Source: Segniliparus rugosus ATCC BAA-974 (GTDB lineage Bacteria > Actinomycetota > Actinomycetes > Mycobacteriales > Mycobacteriaceae). From it: 64,000 nt of DNA. Positions 54,893 through 62,442 of the stretch are shown here, piece by piece. Position numbers and translations under genes: made by a program. The DNA lies in assembly GCF_000185725.2 (NCBI RefSeq), contig NZ_KI391953.1:248001-312000 (forward strand), written 5' to 3'. Under the pieces are notes generated by a model. It was not told where the DNA came from and searched no databases. It saw only the letters and a program-made list of their open reading frames with translations. Positions within the stretch are counted from its first letter, which is position 1. Each line of letters begins with the position of its first letter.

Positions 54893-55870
54893 ATGCTCAT
54901 CACAATGGTGGACGCTCCGGCCGACGAGGAGCTTTTAGCACGCCTCGAGCAGGCGGTCGACCTCGCCGCAGACGCGTTGAGGGAGCAGTTCGGCGACGGC
55001 GATTCGCCAGTGGTCGGGGCGCATCTCGGCAGCGCGCGGGAAGGCTCCACCTCCGTCACCCACCTGTTCGCGTCCCTGCTGCCCGGATATCGGGGCTGGC
55101 GCTGGTCCGCCGTGCTCGCGGGCTGCCCGGGCCAGGACGAGATCACCGTCAGCGAGGTCGCGCTCCTGCCCGGCCCGGACGCGCTCATCGCGCCGGAGTG
55201 GGTTCCGTGGGAGCGCCGCGTGCAAGCGGGGGACCTCGGCGTCGGCGACTTGCTGCCCACGCCTGCGGACGACCGGCGCCTTGTGCCCGCCCATGCGAGT
55301 TCCGGCGACGAGGACCTCGACGAGCTGATGAGCTTGGTCGACATCGGCAGGTCCAAGACGCTCAGCATCATGGGCCGGGCGCAGGCCGCGCAGCGTTGGC
55401 ACGACGGCCTGTTCGGGCCGTCGGCCCCGATGGCCGTGGTCGCGCCGAAACGATGCGCGCAATGCGGCTTCTTCATCCCGTTGGAGGGCTCGTTGTCCGC
55501 CTCGTTCGGCGTGTGCGCGAACGAGTACTCCGCGGACGGCCGAGTGGTGGACGCGAACTACGGCTGCGGGGCGCACAGCGACGTCGTCGTCGAGTCGGAT
55601 CTGTCGATCCCGCAGAAGGCGCAGGTGGCCGAAGGCGTGGCCGAACTCGTCGAGGGTATCGAGGTTTTGGAGGCTCCGGCGGCGGAGGGCGTGGCCGAGG
55701 ATGCGGCTGAGCCCGGCGAGGGCGTCGAGGTTTTGGAGGCTCCGGCGGCGGAGGGCGTGGCCGAGGATGCGGCTGAGCCCGGCGAGGGCGTCGAGGTTTT
55801 GGAGGCTCCGGCGGCGGAGGGCGTGGCCGAGGATGCGGCTGAGCCCGGCGAGGGCGTCGAGGCCGAATGA
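54893..55870 (+). CDS. DUF3027 protein with C-terminal repeat triplication
   Basis: 325 residues. The core (about 10-240) has GRAQAAQRWHDGLFGPSAPM and a zinc-like Cys/His cluster CAQCGFFIPL...GVCANE...GCGAH. Mycobacterial homologues next to the MFS gene are uncharacterised. The tail is three exact copies of EVLEAPAAEGVAEDAAEPGEGV after a partial one, making an acidic extension of about 70 residues. Leaderless promoter as noted. Ten bases separate it from PAP2. Confidence 0.8.
   Translation: MLITMVDAPADEELLARLEQAVDLAADALREQFGDGDSPVVGAHLGSAREGSTSVTHLFASLLPGYRGWRWSAVLAGCPGQDEITVSEVALLPGPDALIAPEWVPWERRVQAGDLGVGDLLPTPADDRRLVPAHASSGDEDLDELMSLVDIGRSKTLSIMGRAQAAQRWHDGLFGPSAPMAVVAPKRCAQCGFFIPLEGSLSASFGVCANEYSADGRVVDANYGCGAHSDVVVESDLSIPQKAQVAEGVAELVEGIEVLEAPAAEGVAEDAAEPGEGVEVLEAPAAEGVAEDAAEPGEGVEVLEAPAAEGVAEDAAEPGEGVEAE
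55661..55858 (+). repeat. Three exact 66-bp tandem repeats in the DUF3027 gene
   Basis: Units start at 55661, 55727 and 55793. They appear identical base for base, in frame and 22 codons each. A diverged fragment precedes at about 55631. The identity suggests recent expansion at the 3' end of the gene. Confidence 0.95.
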
Positions 55871-55880
55871 GGGTGGCTCG

Positions 55881-56471
55881 ATGACCGCCCCCGCCATCGA
55901 CCAGCAGACGCACGATTGGTTCGTCGGCCACCGTCTGGCCTGGCTCAACCCGTTCGAGAAGGCGATCACTCTGCTCGGCAGCACCACCACCGTGGTGCTG
56001 GTGACGATGGTGATCGCGAGCCTGCTGCTGTGGCGGGCCCGCGCGTCCGGACCCGCGGCGTATCTCACGATGACCATCACGCTCAGCTGCCTTGTCCTGT
56101 TCTCCGTGAAGACGCTGGCCAAGCGCCACCGCCCGCCAGACAACGGGTGGCTGGTCAACGGCCCAGGCTATTCCTTCCCCTCCGGGCACGCGACGTTGTC
56201 CGCCGCCCTCGCCACAGCGTTGATCGTGCTAGCTGTTCGCCGCGTCGCGCGGGCTTGGGTGTGGCCGGTCATCGGCGCGGGCGTGCTGTTCTCCTTGTTC
56301 ATCGGAATTTCCCGGCTGTATCTCGGAGTGCACTGGTTGACTGACGTGCTCGCCGGTTGGACTTTGGGCACATTGATCGCGCTCGGGACCGGATGGGTGA
56401 TGCGGGGGTTGTTCCCGAAACAGGAGAAACAGAAACAGGAGGAACAAGCGCCGTCGGTCCCGCAGAGCTGA
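55881..56471 (+). CDS. PAP2-family membrane phosphatase
   Basis: 196 residues with about five helices. Catalytic motifs in order: KTLAKRHRPPD (KxxxxxxRP), YSFPSGH (PSGH) and SRLYLGVHWLTD (SRxxxxxH). It dephosphorylates phosphatidic acid, undecaprenyl diphosphate or similar lipid at the outer face. The hydrophilic C-terminal tail is Lys/Gln-rich. ATG 55881 with GAGGGTGG before it. The frame is open upstream through the DUF3027 repeats, but that is a shadow. Confidence 0.88.
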   Translation: MTAPAIDQQTHDWFVGHRLAWLNPFEKAITLLGSTTTVVLVTMVIASLLLWRARASGPAAYLTMTITLSCLVLFSVKTLAKRHRPPDNGWLVNGPGYSFPSGHATLSAALATALIVLAVRRVARAWVWPVIGAGVLFSLFIGISRLYLGVHWLTDVLAGWTLGTLIALGTGWVMRGLFPKQEKQKQEEQAPSVPQS

Positions 56472-56755
56472 CCGGCACGCACAGGACTGGGTCCAGTCTG
56501 GACGGGCGGCTTCTGAGTTTTGGTGGCCGTGGGTTTTGGCCCGGTGCGGGGGACCGCGAGCGAGCAGGGGAGTTGAGTTTTGTCCTGGCTCTGCATACGT
56601 GCCGCGTCCAGATCGATCCTTGTGCAGCGGCCCCCGTGTCTCGCTCGTGCACGGATTCCACGCGAAGCGTCTTGTGTCACAACGGCAAGGCGATATAAGG
56701 ATGAAAGATTCTCAAAATCAGATCCTGAGCACGAATGTCCTCACCGGATTCGAGG
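56472..56755. other. Intergenic region without a recognised gene
   Basis: About 284 bases between the converging PAP2 and DUF2530 genes. It includes a TATAAGG followed by ATG 56701, whose 64-codon frame runs antisense into DUF2530 and has no family support. No hairpin with a T-tract is obvious. Confidence 0.4.
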
Positions 56756-57013
56756 CTACGACAGACCTCGCTGCGCGGTGCGGTCCCCGCGCCTGGCGGC
56801 GCGGCGCTGGCTCAGGAACAGCGCGAAACCGAGCGCGCCCACCACGAGCCCGGCGAGGCATGCTTGGCCCCAGCCCGCCCAATGGCCGCTGATCAGCGAC
56901 ACCGCAAGCCCGACGAGCCAGAGCGCGCTGACCACCACGACGACCGGTATGGGGTCGCGCCACTTGGCGGCGAGCGCCACAGGCTTCGCGCGCTGGGTAT
57001 TCTCGTTCGCCAT
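56756..57013 (-). CDS. DUF2530 small membrane protein
   Basis: 85 residues. Two hydrophobic helices (IPVVVVVSALWLVGLAV and ACLAGLVVGALGFALFL) between basic ends, matching the DUF2530 membrane protein that mycobacteria have in this neighbourhood (Rv0879c). Function unknown. Diverges from the purine permease. Confidence 0.75.
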   Translation of the reverse strand: MANENTQRAKPVALAAKWRDPIPVVVVVSALWLVGLAVSLISGHWAGWGQACLAGLVVGALGFALFLSQRRAARRGDRTAQRGLS

Positions 57014-57046
57014 GCGTCAACCGTACTCTGCCGATAAGGTCGGCGC

Positions 57047-58495
57047 ATGAGCGTGACCTCGTCCGTCGGCGGCAGGGAAAAGACGTGGGCCGCCGCGATC
57101 GACCGTTTCTTCGCCGTCACCGCGCGCGGGTCCAGCCTCGGGGCAGAGCTGCGCGGCGGCGCGGTCACCTTCGTCGCGATGAGCTATATCGTGGTGCTCA
57201 ACCCGCTCATCCTCGGCGACAAACCGGACGCCTTGGGGCACGTCTTGCCCATCGACCAGGTCGCGGCGGTCACCGCGTTCGTCGCAGGGGCGATGTGCGT
57301 GGTCTTCGGATTCGTCGCGAACTACCCGTTCGCGTTCGCCGCCGGGCTCGGCATCAACGCGCTCCTCGCCACCAGCGTGGTCCTCAAAGTCAGCTGGCCC
57401 GAGGCGATGGGCCTGGTGGTCGTCGAAGGCCTGCTCATCGTGGTCCTCGGAGCCACCGGCCTGCGCGTGGCGGTGTTCCACGCGATCCCGCCAGAGCTGC
57501 GCGCCGCGATTGCGGCGGGCATCGGCTGCTTCATCACGCTCATCGGGCTGGTCGACGCCGGTTTCGTCCGCCGCATCCCCGACTCGGCGGAGACGAGCGT
57601 CCCGTTGGGCCTTGGCATCGGCGGGTCCATCGCGAGCCTGCCCACCCTGGTGTTCGCCATCGGGCTGGGGCTGATGGCGGTGCTGGTGGCGCGCAAGGTG
57701 CGCGGCGGCATCCTGATCGGCATCGTGGCGATGACGGCCGTCTCCCTCGTCGTGCAGGCGGTGGCCAAGCTCGGACCCGGCCCGAAAGGCTGGGGCCTGA
57801 CCGTCCCCGTCCCGCCCAAGGCGCTGTTCTCCGTCCCAGACCTCTCCCTGCTCGGCCAGTTCAGCGTGCTCGGGGCGTTCCACCGCATGAGCGTCCTCGC
57901 GGCTTCGCTGCTGGTGTTCACCCTGCTGCTCGCGAACTTCTTCGACGCGATGGGCACCATGGCGGGGCTCGGCAAGCAGGCGGGGCTGATGAACCCCGAC
58001 GGCACGCTGCCGAACCTCGGCCGCGCCCTCACCGTCGAAGGGTTCGGGGCCGTCGCGGGCGGCATGGGCTCGGCCTCCTCCAACACCGTGTTCGCGGAGT
58101 CCGCGACCGGGGTCGGGGAAGGCGCGCGGACCGGACTGGCCAACCTCGTCACTGGAGCGCTCTTCCTCCTGGCCATGTTCCTCACCCCGCTCTACAAGGT
58201 CGTGCCCGTCGAGGCCGCCACGCCCGCGCTGGTCGTCGTCGGGGCGATGATGATCGGCCACGTCCGCGAGATCGACTTCGCCAAATTCGAGATCGCCCTG
58301 CCCGCGTTCTTGACCATCGTGACCATGCCGTTCACCTACTCCATCGCGGACGGGATCGGCGTCGGCTGCATCGCCTGGGTGCTCATCCGGGTCGGGACGG
58401 GGAAGGCGCGCGAGGTGCATCCGCTGCTCGCCGTGGTGGCCGTCGCATTCCTGGTGAACTTCGCCGCAGGCCCGATCCAGGGGCTGCTGCGCTAG
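57047..58495 (+). CDS. NCS2-type purine permease (AzgA-like)
   Basis: 482 residues with about 12-14 helices. RGGAVTFVAMSYIVVLNPLIL and GLGINALLAT are the NCS2/AzgA signature, FFDAMGTMAGLGKQAGL carries the substrate-binding acidic residue and GGMGSASSNTVFAESATGV the second half-site. A proton symporter for hypoxanthine, guanine or adenine. A TAAGGT ends about six bases before the start, so it is probably leaderless. Confidence 0.88.
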   Translation: MSVTSSVGGREKTWAAAIDRFFAVTARGSSLGAELRGGAVTFVAMSYIVVLNPLILGDKPDALGHVLPIDQVAAVTAFVAGAMCVVFGFVANYPFAFAAGLGINALLATSVVLKVSWPEAMGLVVVEGLLIVVLGATGLRVAVFHAIPPELRAAIAAGIGCFITLIGLVDAGFVRRIPDSAETSVPLGLGIGGSIASLPTLVFAIGLGLMAVLVARKVRGGILIGIVAMTAVSLVVQAVAKLGPGPKGWGLTVPVPPKALFSVPDLSLLGQFSVLGAFHRMSVLAASLLVFTLLLANFFDAMGTMAGLGKQAGLMNPDGTLPNLGRALTVEGFGAVAGGMGSASSNTVFAESATGVGEGARTGLANLVTGALFLLAMFLTPLYKVVPVEAATPALVVVGAMMIGHVREIDFAKFEIALPAFLTIVTMPFTYSIADGIGVGCIAWVLIRVGTGKAREVHPLLAVVAVAFLVNFAAGPIQGLLR

Positions 58496-58584
58496 CTCTT
58501 GTGCAGGTCCGGGGGATGCGGTAGCGTGAGCGCCAGCAAGGATTCCACCGGGAATCGAGGGCGGCGGACGAAAGCGGGACGAGG

Positions 58585-58920
58585 ATGGCGATCGACATTG
58601 AGAACGCGGACTCCGGGCATGTCGCCGACGAGGTGAACGCCCGCGTCGCCGAGGCCGACCAGGCCGCGCACCGCGCGTACACGGCGGCGGAGTCGCTGGC
58701 GAATCTGACGGGCTCGCTCAACTACACCAGCGACCCGATCGGCTCGGACATCCGCCGCGTGGTCGAGTCCGCGATGGGCAACCAGATCGGCGACTTGAAC
58801 AGCCTCGTCGCGTCGCTGGACGAGTTCCAAGGCCAGATCCGCGCCGCGCAGTCCGCGCAGCAGGGCATCGACGGCGAAGCCGCCGAGAGCTTGGACATGG
58901 TGGACCAGAAGATCCGCTAA
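58585..58920 (+). CDS. Small helical protein, ESX-substrate-like in size
   Basis: 111 residues, no Cys, no Trp, no signal peptide, helix-rich with NADSGHVADEVNARVAEADQ and a central turn region (TSDPIG) between two long helices. It is of the size and hairpin shape of ESX-associated proteins but has no WXG motif, so I do not call it WXG100. It begins a run of five or six unrecognised genes on the same strand, 22 bases before the next. Confidence 0.55.
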   Translation: MAIDIENADSGHVADEVNARVAEADQAAHRAYTAAESLANLTGSLNYTSDPIGSDIRRVVESAMGNQIGDLNSLVASLDEFQGQIRAAQSAQQGIDGEAAESLDMVDQKIR

Positions 58921-58941
58921 TCGGCTGGTAGGGTCGCCGGT

Positions 58942-60051
58942 ATGGCAGTGCTGCGCAATCCGTGCTTCGGTCGTGCGAAGATTTCCGCCGGAAACGTCCA
59001 GTACACGCCCCCGCCGAGCAACAGCGAAGCGGTCCCGTTCCCCGAGATCGACCTGTCCGAGGACTGGCTCAAACGGCTGCGGCCCTCGTTCCTCCCCCTC
59101 TACCAGCGCGTCGCCAAGCATCGCGGCTCCTCCGCCGCGTTGGCGGAAGACTTCGAGCGGGCGGTCGCCTGGGCCACCGTGGGGGAGCTGACCTTAGCTT
59201 CCGCAGTGTCCACCGGCGAGCCCGTCGGGCTCAGCCAGGGCGGTCCCGAGCACGCCCCGCTGGCCGCCGGATGGGCGTGGAACACCGGCTGGCTCATGGC
59301 GGCCCAGGCGCTGCGCGACCGGCTCGTCGGGCCGCAGTTCGACAAGGACCTCGCGCAACGCCTGCAAGAGGTGAAAGACGCCCGCGCGCTGGCGGACTAC
59401 GAGGCGCGGGGCAAGGCATCGGGCGAGCCCGCCCCGCCCGCAACCCTCGCGGAGCTGGCCGTGCGGTTCCCCCCGGCCCTTGAGGAAATACACCTGCTGG
59501 ACCCGACTGCCAGCAAAGCGAACCTGACGGAAATCAAACAATTCGAGGCGGCCATCGACCTGATCGTCCAGGCCGAGCCGGATCCGGCTGACCGGTACGC
59601 GGCGTTCGTGGACTTGCGCAAGAGCCAGCGCAAGCCCTGGTGGCTCACCGTGCAGTGCGGGTACGCCTCGGACGGCGAGTTCTCCGACCTGCTCTGGGTC
59701 GGCGTTGACCTTCTGACCGGCTACATCGCGGCCTGCTCCGGCCAGGGGCAGGCGAGCAGCGGCGACCTGGTCAGCGCCCAGCTCGCGGTCATCGACGTCG
59801 CGCGGACGAGGGTGGAAGCGTTCCGCAGCGAATACGGCGCGGGCGGGGTCACCGAATCGGGCCGCGCGTTCGACAAGCACGCAGAGCAGTTCTCCCAGGC
59901 CTGGCCGCCCGCGCAGGACAACGACGGCCCGCCCAAGCCCCCCACCGCCGAGGAATGGCTGACCGGCCACCCGGACCAAGAATGGGCGAAACAGGCGCGC
60001 GAGGCGTACCAGGAGGCCCGCGCCTCTGGCAGGCTGTTCGTCCCCCGCTGA
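58942..60051 (+). CDS. Uncharacterised 369-residue protein
   Basis: No signal peptide or membrane helix. The N-terminal part (DLSEDWLKRLRPSFLPLYQR) and the body are helical and acidic, with a beta-like core KPWWLTVQCGYASDGEFSDL. Conserved-looking Trp/Tyr-rich segments suggest a folded enzyme or binding domain, but I recognise no family motif. A TAGGGT ends seven bases before ATG 58942, so likely leaderless. Confidence 0.55.
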   Translation: MAVLRNPCFGRAKISAGNVQYTPPPSNSEAVPFPEIDLSEDWLKRLRPSFLPLYQRVAKHRGSSAALAEDFERAVAWATVGELTLASAVSTGEPVGLSQGGPEHAPLAAGWAWNTGWLMAAQALRDRLVGPQFDKDLAQRLQEVKDARALADYEARGKASGEPAPPATLAELAVRFPPALEEIHLLDPTASKANLTEIKQFEAAIDLIVQAEPDPADRYAAFVDLRKSQRKPWWLTVQCGYASDGEFSDLLWVGVDLLTGYIAACSGQGQASSGDLVSAQLAVIDVARTRVEAFRSEYGAGGVTESGRAFDKHAEQFSQAWPPAQDNDGPPKPPTAEEWLTGHPDQEWAKQAREAYQEARASGRLFVPR

Positions 60052-60167
60052 GCCGGTCACGCAGTAACCCGAGGTTTTGAAATCCACGGGTTGACAGCCT
60101 GATCGGGATGGGGGAGGATTGCCGCAGGTGCGTCCGCGTGGGGCGCGTGAGCTGCGGAGGAGATTCA

Positions 60168-60659
60168 ATGGCGACGTTGACGCTCGACGGCCTGCCGAGC
60201 CAGTTGCGCGAGGCTGCCGCGCTGATCGACGAGCGGCAGTACTTCTCCCCCTTCGACGAGGACCAGCTCCGCGAACTCGCCTCCGCGATCCGCTCGCGGG
60301 TCGTCCCCGAGCTTGCCGAGGTCCAGTCCGGTCTGGCCGCCGCGAAGGCGAAGGTCGACCGTACCGCCGCAGGCGCGTTCCACCAGGGCGCCTACAACGG
60401 GTTCGCCGAGCACGCTGAGCAAGCCGGGCAGATCAAAGCCGCCGCCGAGGAGCGCGCCGCCAAATTCGACCGGGTCGCGGACAAAGCGCACGACATGAAG
60501 GCGCGGTTCTTCGAGATCGTCGTGACCTACTGGCAGCGGGCACAGTTCTACGGCTGCAAGAACCCGGCCAGCCTGGACGCGCTGCTCTCCTCCAACACGG
60601 TCGGGGTCCTGCAAGAAGCGCGCCAAGCCTGGAACGGCGTGGTGGAGCAGTACGTGTGA
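60168..60659 (+). CDS. Uncharacterised 163-residue helical-bundle protein
   Basis: Four predicted helices with heptad-like patterns (SQLREAAALIDERQYF, then LAEVQSGLAAAKAKVD, QAGQIKAAAEERAAKFDRVA and KARFFEIVVTYWQRAQFYG). GGAGGAGA precedes ATG 60168. No signal peptide. Its stop overlaps the next lipoprotein (GTGA), so the two are coupled. Looks like a cytosolic or type VII-exported helical protein; function unknown. Confidence 0.55.
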   Translation: MATLTLDGLPSQLREAAALIDERQYFSPFDEDQLRELASAIRSRVVPELAEVQSGLAAAKAKVDRTAAGAFHQGAYNGFAEHAEQAGQIKAAAEERAAKFDRVADKAHDMKARFFEIVVTYWQRAQFYGCKNPASLDALLSSNTVGVLQEARQAWNGVVEQYV

Positions 60660-61186
60660 CGACCAGAGCAGCGCTGTTCGGCGCGTTCGCGGTGGCCGTC
60701 GCAGCCGCAGGGTGCGCGCATTCCGACAAGTCCGGGACGGCGACCCCAACGCAAGCTGCTTCGACAGCTCCGGCGATCACCTCCTCAGTATCGTCTGCCG
60801 ACTCGGCTGCCGCGAAGAAGACGTTCTGCGATGTGTACTCGCAGGAGATCCAGAAGGCGGAAGACACGACGGCTCGGTTTGCCGCTGCGTCACGTGGAGA
60901 TGAGCAGCATCCGCAAACGAACTGGGACGACCCAGATCATTGGTTCAGGGACTCGGCTGATGACGCGAGCATTATCTTCGGCTATGCGGCGGACACGTTG
61001 CAGGCGCAGGTCACGTCTTCATTAACCGCTGATTTAGGAGCTAAGGCGAAGGCATTGATAGCTTCAATGCGCAAGCTCAGCGAGCTGTACCAACAGCACG
61101 AAGCGGTAGCAACGCTCCGAGAGGAGATGAAGAATGGGTATGCGCCGTCGGCAAATGATATTGACAAGCTGTGTGACCCTAGCTGA
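60656..61186 (+). CDS. Lipoprotein, paralogue A
   Basis: 176 residues. Signal with lipobox VAAAGC (Cys 20), then a Thr/Ser/Ala linker and a helical domain with CDVYSQEIQKAEDTTARF, NWDDPDHWFRDSADDASIIF and a terminal C (KLCDPS), probably one disulfide. It shares family with the genes at 61274 and 61786, closest to the latter. GTG start coupled to the upstream gene. Confidence 0.65.
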   Translation: MTTRAALFGAFAVAVAAAGCAHSDKSGTATPTQAASTAPAITSSVSSADSAAAKKTFCDVYSQEIQKAEDTTARFAAASRGDEQHPQTNWDDPDHWFRDSADDASIIFGYAADTLQAQVTSSLTADLGAKAKALIASMRKLSELYQQHEAVATLREEMKNGYAPSANDIDKLCDPS

Positions 61187-61273
61187 ACTACCCGTATAGA
61201 GCGCTGTGCAGGAGGTGCTGTGCCAGAGTCTCCTAGTGTTGAGGGTCGTGGAGTGGATCGGTACACTCGGGGC

Positions 61274-61789
61274 ATGATCGTGCGATCCCCGCTTCTCGTC
61301 GGTGCCGTCGTGGCTCTTACTGCGAGCTTCGGGCTCGCTGGCTGCAACAGGGGCGGGACACCAGGCGCTTCGACCAGCAACAACGCTGCGCCGAGTTCCA
61401 GCCAAGCGCCTGCGACTCTGGATGCGGCCGCAGTGAAAACCGCCTCCTGCGCGGTGTTCAACAAGGCGATTGCGAAGGCGCAGACCGCGAATGATGCGTT
61501 CGGGCATGCGGTGCAGGATCCGAAGCGTCCGCATGGGCAGTGGAACAAGCCGATGAGCGACGCGGCGGACAACGCTGCGGTGATCCTTGCCTATGTCGCT
61601 AAGGATGTCGAGGACAACGCGATCAAGCCGCAGCTCGCCCCTGACCTCGCGGACAAGTTCAAGCAGTTCGTGCAGATCACGCGTGAGCGGGTGACCCTGT
61701 ACGGCAAGCACGCGGGTGGAGACGAGATCGACGGGAACGCGAAGCCGTACGACGATATCTCCAATCAACTGATCAAGATCTGCAAGTGA
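61274..61789 (+). CDS. Lipoprotein, paralogue B
   Basis: 171 residues. Signal with lipobox GLAGC (Cys 24), linker, then CAVFNKAIAKAQTANDAF, with GQWNKPMSDAADNAAVILAY and a C-terminal Cys (LIKICK) at positions equivalent to its neighbours. More diverged than the other two. A TACACT -10 ends six bases before ATG 61274; it has its own promoter and lies between paralogues A and C. Confidence 0.65.
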   Translation: MIVRSPLLVGAVVALTASFGLAGCNRGGTPGASTSNNAAPSSSQAPATLDAAAVKTASCAVFNKAIAKAQTANDAFGHAVQDPKRPHGQWNKPMSDAADNAAVILAYVAKDVEDNAIKPQLAPDLADKFKQFVQITRERVTLYGKHAGGDEIDGNAKPYDDISNQLIKICK

Positions 61790-62340
61790 GGACGGCGATG
61801 CGGACTTTCAGACCAGCAGTGTTCGGCGCGTTCGCGGTGGCCCTCGCAGTGTCCGGGTGTACTCATTTCGACAAACCTGAGGCGATGACTCCGGTTCGGG
61901 ATGCCTCGACGGGCGCGGTGGTGCCGGTGACGACCTCCTCGGTGTCTCCGGTCGATCCGAACGAGGCGAAGAAGACCTTCTGTGATGTTTACTCGCAGGA
62001 GATTAAGAAGGCCGAGGACACGACAACGAGATTTGGAGCTGCGTCCGCAGGGGATGAGCAGCACCCGAATACAAACTGGGATGACCCAGACCATTGGTTC
62101 GCAGATATGGCGAATGACGCAGGCATTATTTTTGGCTACGCGGCGGACACATTGCAGGGGCAGATCACCTCATCGTTGCCCGCCGATCTGAGCGAGAAGG
62201 CAAAAGCATTGGTCGCCTCCATGCGGAGACTGAGCGATCTGTACGCCAAGCATTCGGCTGTGCGAGATATCAAATCAGAGACCCTTGGCAACTACGCTTC
62301 AAGTGCTGATGCTATTGACAAGCTATGCGGTATTTCTTAG
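61786..62340 (+). CDS. Lipoprotein, paralogue C
   Basis: 184 residues from GTG 61786 (overlapping the upstream stop) or 180 from ATG 61798. Lipobox AVSGC and the domain CDVYSQEIKKAEDTTTRF, NWDDPDHWFADMANDAGIIF, then KLCGIS, closely matching paralogue A. Base composition here and in the next 100 bases is visibly less GC-rich than the rest of the window. Recent duplication or gene conversion with A is likely. Confidence 0.65.
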   Translation: MRTAMRTFRPAVFGAFAVALAVSGCTHFDKPEAMTPVRDASTGAVVPVTTSSVSPVDPNEAKKTFCDVYSQEIKKAEDTTTRFGAASAGDEQHPNTNWDDPDHWFADMANDAGIIFGYAADTLQGQITSSLPADLSEKAKALVASMRRLSDLYAKHSAVRDIKSETLGNYASSADAIDKLCGIS

Positions 62341-62442
62341 CTTCTGATAGGATCGGCCCGTACGACTTTGGATGCTGAGAAGTCGCCAGTATTGCGTATG
62401 CAATTGCAGCTTAGGGGCTGGGATCGAGACTAAGGAGCGGCG

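Noticed and set aside
56701-56892. 64-codon ORF after TATAAGG
   Set aside because: -10 is too close to the ATG, and its second half is antisense to DUF2530.
58585-58920. WXG100 (ESX) protein
   Set aside because: Size and helix pattern fit, but there is no Trp-X-Gly motif.
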